A stretch of DNA of 14,479 nt from an uncultured bacterium (GTDB lineage: Bacteria > Patescibacteriota > Patescibacteriia > UBA1558 > GWA2-36-10), in NCBI GenBank assembly GCA_937912185.1, contig CALDOH010000071.1, forward strand, positions 1 through 14,479, written 5' to 3'. Made by a program: the position numbers and the translations under genes. Each line of letters begins with the position of its first letter. The first letter of the stretch is position 1. Positions 6,365 to 13,901 of this stretch are shown here, piece after piece. Below the pieces are notes generated by a model. It ran no database searches, had not been told where the DNA came from, and saw only the letters and a program-made list of their open reading frames with translations.

Positions 6365-6925
6365 ATGCTTACCCCCGACCAGGCAATCCAAAAAGTACTC
6401 ATCGACCAAGATGCAATTCAGCAGCGAGTGGCTGTCTTGGGCGAGGAGATTTCGCGAGACTATGCTGGACTTGATCAGCCACTGGTTCTGATCTGTATTC
6501 TCAAGGGCTCTTTTGTCTTCTGTGCTGACTTGATGCGTCAACTGACCATTCCCCATGAAGTTCACTTCATGTCTGTCTCCAGCTACAATGGTGGCACCAG
6601 CTCTAGCGGTGAGGTCAAGATCGAACAAGATCTAGATATCAGTATTGCTGATCGGGATGTTCTGATCATCGAAGATATCATCGATACTGGTCTGACTCTA
6701 GACTACTTGACTCACATGTTTGCCGAACGTGCTCCTAGGAGCTTGGCGCTCTGCACCTTGCTGGACAAGCCAGAAGCGCGTCAGCGCGAGGTCGAAGTCA
6801 GATATATTGGCTTTAGTATTGATCTCGAATTCGTGGTCGGTTATGGTCTGGACTATGATCAGCAGTTTAGGGGACTTCCCTACATCGCTGTTCTCAGACC
6901 AGAGGTCTATCAGGACCAAGATTAG
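6365..6925 (+). CDS. hpt: Hypoxanthine phosphoribosyltransferase
   Basis: This 186-residue purine-salvage enzyme transfers the ribose-5-phosphate of PRPP onto hypoxanthine or guanine, yielding IMP or GMP in the cytoplasm. The diagnostic PRPP-binding motif VLIIEDIIDTGLT is at residues 99-111, with its paired acidic residues intact. LKGSF at 46-50 matches the pyrophosphate-contact loop, SYNGG at 73-77 the flexible loop, LDKPEA at 134-139 the purine-contact Lys region, and FVVGYGLDYDQQFRGLPYI at 156-174 the C-terminal hood. Length is typical. AGAGGA at 6352-6357 lies seven bases before the ATG. It stands alone between its own promoter and terminator. Codon use is GC-rich like the flanking unknown genes, so the whole cassette may share an origin. 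A close alternative is another purine phosphoribosyltransferase with different base preference. Confidence 0.92.
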   Translation: MLTPDQAIQKVLIDQDAIQQRVAVLGEEISRDYAGLDQPLVLICILKGSFVFCADLMRQLTIPHEVHFMSVSSYNGGTSSSGEVKIEQDLDISIADRDVLIIEDIIDTGLTLDYLTHMFAERAPRSLALCTLLDKPEARQREVEVRYIGFSIDLEFVVGYGLDYDQQFRGLPYIAVLRPEVYQDQD

Positions 6926-6938
6926 TTCAAGCTCATTT

Positions 6939-6963
6939 CCCGAACCTAGTTCGGGTTTTTTTT
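6939..6963 (+). terminator. Intrinsic terminator after hpt
   Basis: A 7-base stem CCCGAAC / GTTCGGG with a CTA loop is followed by eight T residues (6956-6963). It differs from the terminator at 6255-6278 by one loop base. Confidence 0.93.
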
Positions 6964-6987
6964 GTTTATTTCAAGCTGGTTGGGAGA

Positions 6988-7016
6988 TTGACAAAAAGCC
7001 TTTTTTGCTTTAGCAT
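6988..7016 (+). promoter_or_regulatory. Promoter for the 7063 gene
   Basis: A perfect TTGACA (6988-6993) and a 17-base spacer precede TAGCAT (7011-7016), a -10 with two mismatches. The expected start near 7023 gives a leader of about 40 bases. Confidence 0.6.
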
Positions 7017-7062
7017 TTATTAGTTTCGCACCCTACAAGTTTCTAGTCTCAAGGAGGAAAGA

Positions 7063-7344
7063 ATGCCATCGAGTAATAAGTATGTCGTGATTCACAAAGA
7101 AACCAAGCGGGCCATCCGCGTCAGATCAGGTGCTATTGTGTTCCGGCGAGATGGACTTTTTTTTAGTCTGACTATCGATGGTCAACAAGTGGCTCGTAGC
7201 TATGACATCAATCAGGCCTTGGTGCCAATGAAAAACCGTCAACGGGCTGATAGCATCAAAGCTATCATGGCGCTAGATTGCGTCACAGAGAATGACACGG
7301 ATAGTTTGTTTCGTGGGTGGCCAGTCACTTGGGCCAAATCCTAG
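7063..7344 (+). CDS. Unknown 93-residue protein
   Basis: The start is firm, because AAGGAGG at 7051-7057 lies five bases before the ATG. I do not recognise the family. The N-terminal half is basic and looks like alternating beta strands (YVVIHKETKRAIRVRSGAIV, then FFSLTIDGQQVARSY). The C-terminal half, with MKNRQRADSIKAIMAL, is likely helical. There is no signal peptide, membrane helix or metal-binding cysteine cluster. It shares the cassette style of its neighbours: own promoter, strong ribosome-binding site, GC-rich codons and own terminator. Expression appears designed to be high, but its role cannot be stated. Confidence 0.7.
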   Translation: MPSSNKYVVIHKETKRAIRVRSGAIVFRRDGLFFSLTIDGQQVARSYDINQALVPMKNRQRADSIKAIMALDCVTENDTDSLFRGWPVTWAKS

Positions 7345-7349
7345 AGTAT

Positions 7350-7374
7350 ACTCGTCAGTAATGGCGGGTTTTTT
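7350..7374 (+). terminator. Likely intrinsic terminator after the 7063 gene
   Basis: CTCGTC (7351-7356) can pair with GGCGGG (7363-7368) through three G-U pairs and three G-C pairs, with an AGTAAT loop and six T residues after it. It is weaker than the other two terminators of the cassette. Confidence 0.5.
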
Positions 7375-7382
7375 ATTTATAT

Positions 7383-7403
7383 AAAAAACCACCCCAGGGG
7401 CGG
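7383..7403 (-). terminator. Intrinsic terminator for the minus-strand operon ending at 7410
   Basis: Read on the minus strand, a 6-base stem (CCGCCC with GGGTGG, one G-U pair) closes a CTG loop and is followed by six T residues. The G-U pair would be an A-C mismatch on the plus strand, so it functions best for the minus strand. Confidence 0.7.
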
Positions 7404-7409
7404 TATAGC

Positions 7410-7619
7410 TTAAGTAAGTTGGCGACCACGAGGTGGGTTGCTTTTACCTAGTATGATGGTGCAGCCAATAACTGCCAAAATATAGGAAAGACTAGCAATC
7501 CAGCCTATAGCAGTGATGGAAATGAGCTGTTTTTGGTGAGCATAGGGCAGCCACAACCAAAGAGAGCAGGTGGGCACCAAGATGACCGAAAACCAAAGGA
7601 TTTGTTGCTTGATGTTCAA
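7410..7619 (-). CDS. Small two-helix membrane protein
   Basis: The best start is the TTG at 7617-7619, because AAGGAGG at 7627-7633 lies seven bases before it. The more upstream TTG at 7623-7625 is only one base from that site. This gives 69 residues with two hydrophobic stretches at about 7-25 and 33-58, joined by a short polar loop (HQKQ), and a basic C-terminal tail (NPPRGRQ). I do not recognise the family; it looks like a small inner-membrane protein. It follows the PEGA/beta-propeller gene on the same strand with a 37-base gap containing a run of 12 C (on this strand), and is followed by a terminator. Its strong Shine-Dalgarno groups it with the neighbouring cassette rather than with the PEGA gene. 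Confidence 0.65.
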   Translation of the reverse strand: MNIKQQILWFSVILVPTCSLWLWLPYAHQKQLISITAIGWIASLSYILAVIGCTIILGKSNPPRGRQLT

Positions 7620-7636
7620 GGTCAAGCCTCCTTGCT

Positions 7637-7648
7637 GGGGGGGGGGGG
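7637..7648. repeat. Homopolymer tract of 12 G (C on the minus strand)
   Basis: Twelve consecutive G residues lie between the stop of the PEGA gene and the ribosome-binding site of the small membrane protein. I saw no other G or C run of comparable length in the window. Such tracts are slippage-prone in replication and also error-prone in sequencing. Confidence 0.9.
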
Positions 7649-7656
7649 TGAAAGGA

Positions 7657-8946
7657 CTATTGGATATTTAAATAATAATTTTCTTCAGATGTTAGGATGA
7701 ATAGTTTGTCGCCTTTGGAATTGAAGATGTAGGTTTTTTTCAAAGGGTTTTCTAAAATAGGAATAGAGTTTCTATGATCACGGCCATCTATTTCAGTGAT
7801 GCGAGTCTTGTTTTCTGTTTCAGTCACAAAATAACTACCATTGGGGTGCCATAGTAGATCAGAAACAATATTTGAGGAACGGTCGATTAGCTCTTGCTGA
7901 TCATCTTCGTAGTTATAAAGGGTTATTTCATGACCATTGGACATCAAGAGCCTCTGATCATGGATTCTTGTCATTGTAGTAGGAATGTCAATTAGGTCAC
8001 GATAAGTGTTTTTTATATAGACTTCAGAGCCCAGGACGAAAACTAGGTAGTGGTCATCAGCCTTGAGAGTTTCGAGTTTACCTAAGTTTAAGTTATCTAT
8101 TTTTTTGATAGATTTGTAATCATTTTTTCTAAATTGTTCTACGATATTATTGTCATCAATTGAGTACTGTATCATTAAATAGTCGTCTTTCAGATCAAAG
8201 TCATTTACATACTTGGCTAAATCTAACATTTGTACCTGTGGTTCAAATACTTGATTGGCATCATATTTGAAAATTTCTTTGTCTTTGAGGTACCAGAGTA
8301 GATCACCTTGTTGATTGTCCCAGATTATTTTATCAACTAATTCTAAGTTGAGTTTGTTTATGTTTTTTTGATTTATGTCAAAAATAAAATACTCATTTGT
8401 ATCTCTGAGCAATAATTTTTGATTATCAGCAGACCAATCCAATAGAATATAGTCTTTGTCAAACTTATGGATATTATAATTTTTGATTTGTTCTACGTCG
8501 GTGACGATAAGATTTTTGTCAACATCTAAATAAACGTATTTATCTTGATTTTTATTTATCAAAAATTGAGTACTACCAGGGCCGAGATTTATTTTATCTC
8601 TTTGTTCCAAAAATAAAACCACATCTTCAACAAAGGTAGTTTCTCCAGGATAAATGTTCAGCTCTTTACTCCAGGGTACATAGCCATCCTTTTGTACTTT
8701 AATATTGCGAGTTCCTGGCTTAATATTGGTTATTTGAGTGGGAGTTTTACGTCCCATTTTTTCATTATCAATATAAATTTCAGCTGCTCGAGGATATGAT
8801 TTGATATAGAAGGCACCATTTTTTTCTATAACCTTAGTATTAAAGTCATAACGATAACCCAAGGCATGAAAGATGAAAATTGGGGTTAAAATAAAAAACA
8901 GCAGAAAGAAAGTGCCGTAAGTCATTCTGGATAAAGTCTTATTCAT
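7657..8946 (-). CDS. Membrane-anchored PEGA-domain / beta-propeller-like protein
   Basis: The 429-residue protein has an N-terminal membrane helix at about residues 10-29, with basic residues before it, so the body is probably outside the cell. Residues 53-112 fit a PEGA domain: AEIYIDNEKMGRKTP, then IKPGTRNIKVQKDGY, then the NIYPGETT strand. PEGA domains are short beta modules common in surface proteins. From about 120 to the end, many short beta strands with SADNQKLLL, DLLWHPNGSYFV and NSKGDKLFIL spacing suggest a WD40/TolB-like propeller. No catalytic motif is visible. The gene diverges from murA across 56 bases, with its promoter overlapping the murA start. The codon use is AT-rich like the backbone, and no Shine-Dalgarno is seen. 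Confidence 0.82.
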   Translation of the reverse strand: MNKTLSRMTYGTFFLLFFILTPIFIFHALGYRYDFNTKVIEKNGAFYIKSYPRAAEIYIDNEKMGRKTPTQITNIKPGTRNIKVQKDGYVPWSKELNIYPGETTFVEDVVLFLEQRDKINLGPGSTQFLINKNQDKYVYLDVDKNLIVTDVEQIKNYNIHKFDKDYILLDWSADNQKLLLRDTNEYFIFDINQKNINKLNLELVDKIIWDNQQGDLLWYLKDKEIFKYDANQVFEPQVQMLDLAKYVNDFDLKDDYLMIQYSIDDNNIVEQFRKNDYKSIKKIDNLNLGKLETLKADDHYLVFVLGSEVYIKNTYRDLIDIPTTMTRIHDQRLLMSNGHEITLYNYEDDQQELIDRSSNIVSDLLWHPNGSYFVTETENKTRITEIDGRDHRNSIPILENPLKKTYIFNSKGDKLFILTSEENYYLNIQ

Positions 8947-8947
8947 C

Positions 8948-8976
8948 TTGTTGAAAAGTAAAATTTAAGGTATTAT
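8948..8976 (+). promoter_or_regulatory. Possible promoter for murA
   Basis: TTGTTG (8948-8953), 17 bases, then TATTAT (8971-8976). The expected start near 8983 would leave a leader of about 20 bases. The -35 is imperfect. Confidence 0.5.
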
Positions 8977-8994
8977 GTATTAAGAATTACTATC

Positions 8995-9023
8995 ACTATA
9001 CTATGTCTAATTTTATTATTCAA
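8995..9023 (-). promoter_or_regulatory. Promoter for the PEGA gene, overlapping the murA start
   Basis: On the minus strand TTGAAT (9018-9023), 17 bases, then TATAGT (8995-9000). The -35 box lies inside the first codons of murA, so the two divergent promoters are interlocked. Confidence 0.55.
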
Positions 9024-10298
9024 GGTGGACGTTCCCTTGATGGAAACATTAAGGTTGCTGGCTTTAAAAACGCCACTACACCTATCATCGCTGCTACATT
9101 ACTCACCAAGGAAGAGGTGCAATTGCACAATGTTCCCTTGATTGAAGATGTAAAAAAAATGATCCAAATTTTGGTGTCTATGGGCTCCAAGGTTGTTTGG
9201 ACAGATAAAAACAGTGTCAAGATAGACAATTCAGCTGTTGATCCCGCCAAGATGGATATGCAGCTGGTCAAGACCATGCGTTCATCTATATTACTAATGG
9301 GAGCTTTGGTGGCTCGTTTTGGTAGATTAGAAACCAAAGAACCAGGTGGTTGTCAGATCGGCGCTCGATCAATGGACACTCATTTCAAGGCTTTTGATAA
9401 GCTTGGTATCGAAGTGACATCGGATGATAAATCTTATTTTCTAGAGAAAAAGAGAGCGGCCGATGAAGAGATAGTAATGAGCGAAATGTCAGTGACTGGT
9501 ACAGAAAATATTATTTTAGCTGCAGCCTTAAATCAAGGCACAGTTAATATCCGAGTAGCGGCCTCTGACCCATCAGTTCAAGATCTTTGTTGGTTTTTAC
9601 AAGATCTAGGTTTGGATATAGAGGGCATTGGTACTCATGATATTAAAATTCGTGGTTCCAAAGCTTTAGGAGGTGCCGAATATTATGTGATGCCAGATCC
9701 AATTGAGACTGGTACCTTTATTTGTTTAGCTGGTGCTACCAAATCTAAGCTAGTAATTGAGAATGCTGCACCATCATTTATTGCTTTGGAAATTGAAAAA
9801 TATCGTGAAGTTGGCCTTAAGGTTGATATTAAATATTCTGATTTAAATCCTAATAAAAATTATAAACTAGCTACGATTGAAGTAGATGGTAAGGTTGATC
9901 TTCATGCAATTGGGAAATTGCATGATATGCCACACCCTGGTTTTAAGGCAGACTTAATTCAACCATTTACTGTGCTTATGACTCAAGCCAAAGGCACTTC
10001 ACTTATTCATGACTGGATGTACGATGGTCGACTCAAGTATGTAGCTGAACTAAAGAAAATGGGAGCCAATATCGTGGTTTCAGATCCACATCGCATCATT
10101 GTGATTGGTCCAGCGCCATTATTTGGCAAAGAAATCAATAGTTTTGATCTTAGGGCTGGCGCTACTTTGATTATTGCAGCACTGGCCGCTGTTGGCACTA
10201 GTACAGTTACTAATATTTATCAAGTTGATCGTGGTTATGAGGCCCTAGATGCTCGTTTAGCGGCATTAGGAGCTAAGATTAAACGTGTAGAAGCGTAA
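9003..10298 (+). CDS. murA: UDP-N-acetylglucosamine 1-carboxyvinyltransferase
   Basis: MurA transfers enolpyruvate from PEP to UDP-GlcNAc, the first committed cytoplasmic step of peptidoglycan synthesis. At 431 residues it is the usual length. Lys22-Asn23 sit in GFKNATTPI as in E. coli. The active-site loop Cys is Cys117 in PGGCQIGAR; a Cys here is the form alkylated by fosfomycin, whereas Asp variants resist it. The catalytic Asp region is HPGFKADLIQP, and the PEP-contact Arg is Arg384 in FDLRAGATLI. The gene starts at ATG 9003 without a Shine-Dalgarno, and the C-terminal processing protease follows after 16 bases, probably in the same operon. The related enzyme AroA is excluded by the GGCxIG loop. 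Confidence 0.95.
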   Translation: MSNFIIQGGRSLDGNIKVAGFKNATTPIIAATLLTKEEVQLHNVPLIEDVKKMIQILVSMGSKVVWTDKNSVKIDNSAVDPAKMDMQLVKTMRSSILLMGALVARFGRLETKEPGGCQIGARSMDTHFKAFDKLGIEVTSDDKSYFLEKKRAADEEIVMSEMSVTGTENIILAAALNQGTVNIRVAASDPSVQDLCWFLQDLGLDIEGIGTHDIKIRGSKALGGAEYYVMPDPIETGTFICLAGATKSKLVIENAAPSFIALEIEKYREVGLKVDIKYSDLNPNKNYKLATIEVDGKVDLHAIGKLHDMPHPGFKADLIQPFTVLMTQAKGTSLIHDWMYDGRLKYVAELKKMGANIVVSDPHRIIVIGPAPLFGKEINSFDLRAGATLIIAALAAVGTSTVTNIYQVDRGYEALDARLAALGAKIKRVEA

Positions 10299-10314
10299 TA
10301 AAAAATAAAAGAGC

Positions 10315-11622
10315 ATGGATCAGTTTAAAACGAGTCAAGATACAGAGGAGAAGAAAAAGCCTTGGTGGGTAAGATTTGCCAAGGTTTATGCTTTGATTTT
10401 ACTCATGATAGCTTTCTTTATTTTTGGCATGGCAGTAGCTACTACCTTAAAATCACCAGAAGGCCAAACTTCAGAGGAAGTAATAGAGAAAACAACAGAA
10501 GAGTTGTTTGATATTTTTGCTGGTCGTGATGAAATAGATACAGCTTTATTTAGACAAGTTTGGGAAATAGTGCACAGTGATTATTTTGATAAATACAATG
10601 TTGATGACCGAGAGCTATTTTATGGTGCTTTAACTGGTATGGTAGATGCCTTGGGAGATCCTCATAGTATATTTTTGAACCCAGATTTAACCAAAGAATT
10701 CAATCAAGACCTTGATGGCACTTTTTTTGGTATTGGTGCAGAAATTGGTAACAAGGATGGATATTTAACTGTTATAGCACCATTACCAGATACTCCAGCA
10801 GCCAAGGCTGGTCTTCAGCCGGGAGACAGAATCTTAGCTATCGATGGTCGGGAAACTAGCCTAATGTCAGTAGATGAAGCTGTCTATCTGATTCGGGGGC
10901 CAAAGGGTGAAGTGGTAATATTGACCGTAGTTTCTCGTGATGAGAACACGGCCAAAGACATTAGCATTACTCGAAATAAAATAGAAGTACCTAGTGTTGT
11001 TTACCGCAATGAAGATGGTATTGCTATTGTGGATATTACTAATTTTCAAAACGATACTGAAAAAGATTTTTCTAAAATAGCTCAGACTATTATAAAAGAT
11101 AATCCCAAAGGTATAATTTTAGATCTAAGAAACAATCCTGGTGGTTATCTTCATATTTCAGTAGAGATCGCTAGCTATTGGCTAGAGCCTGATCAAGTAG
11201 TTGTTCGAGAGACCTTTAGTGATAAAAGAAATGATCAAGATTATGAGGCTAGTAACAAAGCAAGTTTGGCACATTTTAATACTGTAATTTTGGTTAACGA
11301 AGGTTCTGCCTCAGCTTCGGAGATTGTAGCCGGTGCTTTGCAGGATTATCAAATAGCCTTGATAGTAGGTAAACAGACCTTTGGTAAAGGCTCTGTTCAG
11401 CAACTAATCCCACTTCAAGATGATTCATCGCTAAAACTGACAGTGGCTAAATGGCTTACACCAAAAGGCAGAACAATTGAAGGTGAGGGCATTACCCCTG
11501 ATGTAGACGTTGATCTTAGCTATGAAGATTTTGAAGCTGATCTGGACCCACAGATGCAGAAAGCTAAAGATATTATTTTGGGAGTAGAAGAAGATAATAG
11601 TGAAGGGAATGAACCCGGTTAG
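10315..11622 (+). CDS. C-terminal processing protease, S41 family (CtpA/Prc type)
   Basis: This 435-residue protease has a single N-terminal membrane anchor at about residues 22-44, so the catalytic part is extracytoplasmic. A helical N-terminal segment (about 70-130) is followed by a PDZ domain (about 133-215, with the ligand-loop region DGTFFGIGAEI and the AGLQPGDRILAIDG signature). The S41 serine protease core covers about 230-400. The catalytic dyad is Ser333 in EGSASASEI and Lys358 in TFGKGSVQ, 25 residues apart as in Prc. These proteases trim or degrade proteins, often regulating peptidoglycan enzymes. It follows murA by 16 bases. There is only a weak AAAGAG-like sequence before the ATG. 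Confidence 0.94.
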   Translation: MDQFKTSQDTEEKKKPWWVRFAKVYALILLMIAFFIFGMAVATTLKSPEGQTSEEVIEKTTEELFDIFAGRDEIDTALFRQVWEIVHSDYFDKYNVDDRELFYGALTGMVDALGDPHSIFLNPDLTKEFNQDLDGTFFGIGAEIGNKDGYLTVIAPLPDTPAAKAGLQPGDRILAIDGRETSLMSVDEAVYLIRGPKGEVVILTVVSRDENTAKDISITRNKIEVPSVVYRNEDGIAIVDITNFQNDTEKDFSKIAQTIIKDNPKGIILDLRNNPGGYLHISVEIASYWLEPDQVVVRETFSDKRNDQDYEASNKASLAHFNTVILVNEGSASASEIVAGALQDYQIALIVGKQTFGKGSVQQLIPLQDDSSLKLTVAKWLTPKGRTIEGEGITPDVDVDLSYEDFEADLDPQMQKAKDIILGVEEDNSEGNEPG

Positions 11623-11698
11623 AAATTCACAGAACTTTGCTCATGTAATATAGTGAAAATAAAATTGGGGGATTATAAAATAAAAGATAAGCATTGTA

Positions 11699-11727
11699 TT
11701 GTTACACGATAATTAATAAACTAAATT
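11699..11727 (+). promoter_or_regulatory. Possible promoter for rplI-pyrG
   Basis: TTGTTA (11699-11704), 17 bases, then TAAATT (11722-11727). The start would fall near 11734, only a few bases before the GTG of rplI, implying a near-leaderless transcript. Both boxes are imperfect. No terminator is evident between the protease gene and here, so read-through is also possible. Confidence 0.35.
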
Positions 11728-11736
11728 TCTAACTAG

Positions 11737-12189
11737 GTGAAAGTTATACTCTTGCAAGACATAGTTTCTCTGGGTAAAAAAGGAGAAGTTAAGAATGTAT
11801 CCGATGGTTATGCAATAAATTTTTTGTTGCCACAAAACAAAGTAGTTTCAGCTACCAAGCATAACATTGCTCAGTTTGAAGCCAAATTAAATCGACGAGA
11901 AGTCAAAGTAAAAGAAAAGCAAAATATTTATAAAAAGATTTCTCAAACTTTAAACAAACAAACAGTTTCTTTTTCTGGGAAAGTTTCTGATAAAGAGACT
12001 TTATTTCAAGGAATTGGTGTCAATAATATAATTCAAGCAGTTAAGGCAAATTTTAATTTAGATATCAATGAAAAATGGTTTCGCGATTCAGCGGTTATCA
12101 AGAAGATTGGCCGTCACGAAATCATTTTGAATTTACCAGATAATAAAACAATTTCATTTTATATAAACATTAAAGCAGAGGATAATTAG
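11737..12189 (+). CDS. rplI: 50S ribosomal protein L9
   Basis: The 150-residue product begins MKVILLQDIVSLGKKGEVKNV and continues DGYAINFLLP, the N-terminal domain that binds 23S rRNA. A long basic helix follows (about 40-75), then the C-terminal domain with SDKETLFQGIG. L9 projects from the L1 side of the 50S subunit and helps maintain reading frame. The length is normal. The start is GTG, supported by the conserved first residues; no Shine-Dalgarno precedes it. pyrG begins one base after the stop, so the two are co-transcribed. L9 is reported missing from several CPR lineages, so its presence narrows the affiliation somewhat. Confidence 0.95.
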   Translation: MKVILLQDIVSLGKKGEVKNVSDGYAINFLLPQNKVVSATKHNIAQFEAKLNRREVKVKEKQNIYKKISQTLNKQTVSFSGKVSDKETLFQGIGVNNIIQAVKANFNLDINEKWFRDSAVIKKIGRHEIILNLPDNKTISFYINIKAEDN

Positions 12190-12190
12190 T

Positions 12191-13807
12191 ATGCCCCCTA
12201 AAACAAAGTATATTTTTATCACCGGTGGAGTTTGTTCTGGTCTAGGTAAAGGGATTGCTTCCGCATCTATTGGAGCTATTCTCAAATCAGCTGGTCATAG
12301 TGTATTTACTTGCAAGTTGGATCCTTATCTAAATATTGATCCAGGTACCATGAGCCCTCATCAGCATGGTGAAGTTTTTGTCACCGATGACGGTACTGAG
12401 ACCGATCTGGACTTGGGTCATTATGAAAGATTTATTGATACCAGCTTATCACGCTTGTCCAATATTACTACCGGCAGAATTTATGAAAAAGTATTACAAG
12501 GTGAAAGAGCAGGTACATACTTGGGGAAAACCATCCAAATTGTCCCTCATATTACCGACGAAATAAAAGATTATGTAAAGAAAGCAGCCAAGGAATCCAA
12601 AGCTGATTTTTTGTTACTGGAAATTGGCGGTACAGTTGGTGACATTGAAGGTGAGCCATTTTTGGAAGCTATGAGGCAATTCCACAATGAGATGGGGGAT
12701 GACAATGTCATGTTTGTCCATCTTACTTTATTGCCATATCTCAAGGCCTCTCGTGAGCTCAAGACCAAACCAACCCAGATGTCAGTTAGAGAATTATTTA
12801 GCCGTGGTATTCAGGCTGATATTATTCTTTGTCGTTCTGATAAACCAATCAAAAAAGAAGAACTTAGCAAGATTGCTATGTTTGCCGATGTTGATGAGAA
12901 GGCAGTTATACCTACAATCACGGCTAGTACTATCTATGAAGTGCCACTACTTTTAGAAAAATACAAGATATCTGAAATTATTTTTGAAAAAATGAAATTG
13001 CCAAAGAAAAAAGTGAACCTCAATGATTGGAAAGCTTTGGTAAAAAGAATCAAGAGTAATAAAAAAAGATTACCAATTGCCTTGGTAGGCAAATACAATG
13101 AAAACATTGATGCCTATATTTCTGTAGTAGAAGCTCTCAAGTCTGCTTGTTATCATAATAATATCAAGCTTGATTTAGTCTGGATCAATTCTGGTAAGCT
13201 AGAGAAAAAAGATAAAGCTGAAATCAATAAGCTTAAAAAAGTTGCTGGTATTGTAGTACCGGGTGGTTTTGGTCATCGTGGAATAGAGGGTAAAATCATG
13301 GCCGCCAAGTATGCTCGAGAAAGTAACAAACCGTATTTGGGACTTTGTTTGGGTATGCAGATAGCAACTATTGAATTTGCTCGACATGTTTTGGGTACCA
13401 TGGATGTTGATTCAACTGAGTTTAACACCAAGACACCAAATCCAGTGATTCATTTTTTGCCTGGGCACACAGCCGATGAGGATATGGGTGGTACACTTCG
13501 CTTAGGAGCTTACCCGTGTGTACTAGATAAGGATTCACTCAGCTACAAGGCTTATGGAGTACCAAAAATTTCTGAGCGTCATCGACATCGCTATGAGTTC
13601 AACAATGAATACCGAGAAAAATTAGAAGAAGGTGGTATGCGTTTTGCGGGCATGAGTCCAGATAAAAAGCTGGTTGAGATTATAGAGCTGCGTGATCATC
13701 CATTTTTTGTAGCTTCTCAATTTCATCCTGAGTTTAAATCCCGTCCACTAAGGCCACACCCATTGTTTAGGGATTTCATCAAAACAGCGTTGAAATTGTA
13801 TAAGTAA
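12191..13807 (+). CDS. pyrG: CTP synthase (glutamine-hydrolysing)
   Basis: PyrG makes CTP from UTP, ATP and glutamine, the last step of pyrimidine nucleotide synthesis. At 538 residues both domains are complete. The N-terminal synthetase domain (1 to about 270) has the P-loop-like GGVCSGLGKG at 12-21, MSPHQHGEVFVTDDGTETDLDLGHYERF at about 54-81, and LLEIGGTVGDIE at 142-153. The C-terminal class I glutamine amidotransferase domain (about 295-538) has the oxyanion segment VPGGFGHRG at 357-364 and nucleophile Cys386 in LGLCLGMQ, with His512 and Glu514 in QFHPEF. An AGAGGA at 12177-12182 lies eight bases before the ATG. The gene ends in a GNRA-loop terminator. Confidence 0.97.
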   Translation: MPPKTKYIFITGGVCSGLGKGIASASIGAILKSAGHSVFTCKLDPYLNIDPGTMSPHQHGEVFVTDDGTETDLDLGHYERFIDTSLSRLSNITTGRIYEKVLQGERAGTYLGKTIQIVPHITDEIKDYVKKAAKESKADFLLLEIGGTVGDIEGEPFLEAMRQFHNEMGDDNVMFVHLTLLPYLKASRELKTKPTQMSVRELFSRGIQADIILCRSDKPIKKEELSKIAMFADVDEKAVIPTITASTIYEVPLLLEKYKISEIIFEKMKLPKKKVNLNDWKALVKRIKSNKKRLPIALVGKYNENIDAYISVVEALKSACYHNNIKLDLVWINSGKLEKKDKAEINKLKKVAGIVVPGGFGHRGIEGKIMAAKYARESNKPYLGLCLGMQIATIEFARHVLGTMDVDSTEFNTKTPNPVIHFLPGHTADEDMGGTLRLGAYPCVLDKDSLSYKAYGVPKISERHRHRYEFNNEYREKLEEGGMRFAGMSPDKKLVEIIELRDHPFFVASQFHPEFKSRPLRPHPLFRDFIKTALKLYK

Positions 13808-13811
13808 AAAT

Positions 13812-13834
13812 AAGCCCCCGAAAGGGGGTTTTTT
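13812..13834 (+). terminator. Intrinsic terminator after pyrG
   Basis: CCCCC (13815-13819) and GGGGG (13824-13828) enclose a GAAA tetraloop, with six T residues after (13829-13834). Flanking AAG/TTT bases extend the stem. Confidence 0.9.
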
Positions 13835-13843
13835 AGTTTTTTA

Positions 13844-13872
13844 AAAGAAAAAAGCCACCCAAAAGGGATGGC
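13844..13872 (-). terminator. Intrinsic terminator for the peptidase T-like gene
   Basis: On the minus strand GCCATCCC pairs with GGGTGGC across a TTTT loop, with one bulged base, and is followed by a T-rich run (the complement of 13844-13853). It lies about 30 bases past the stop of the minus-strand gene and points correctly to end it. Confidence 0.75.
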
Positions 13873-13901
13873 GTAGGGGATTCAAACTTGCAATGTGGAA
13901 G

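Noticed and set aside
13868..13895. A GTTTGAATC segment on the minus strand resembling a tRNA T-loop, at the GC boundary, as if a tRNA 3' end were an integration site.
   Set aside because: The flanking bases do not form a T stem, no anticodon or D arm is found on either side, and the CGCCATCCC part is explained by the minus-strand terminator hairpin.
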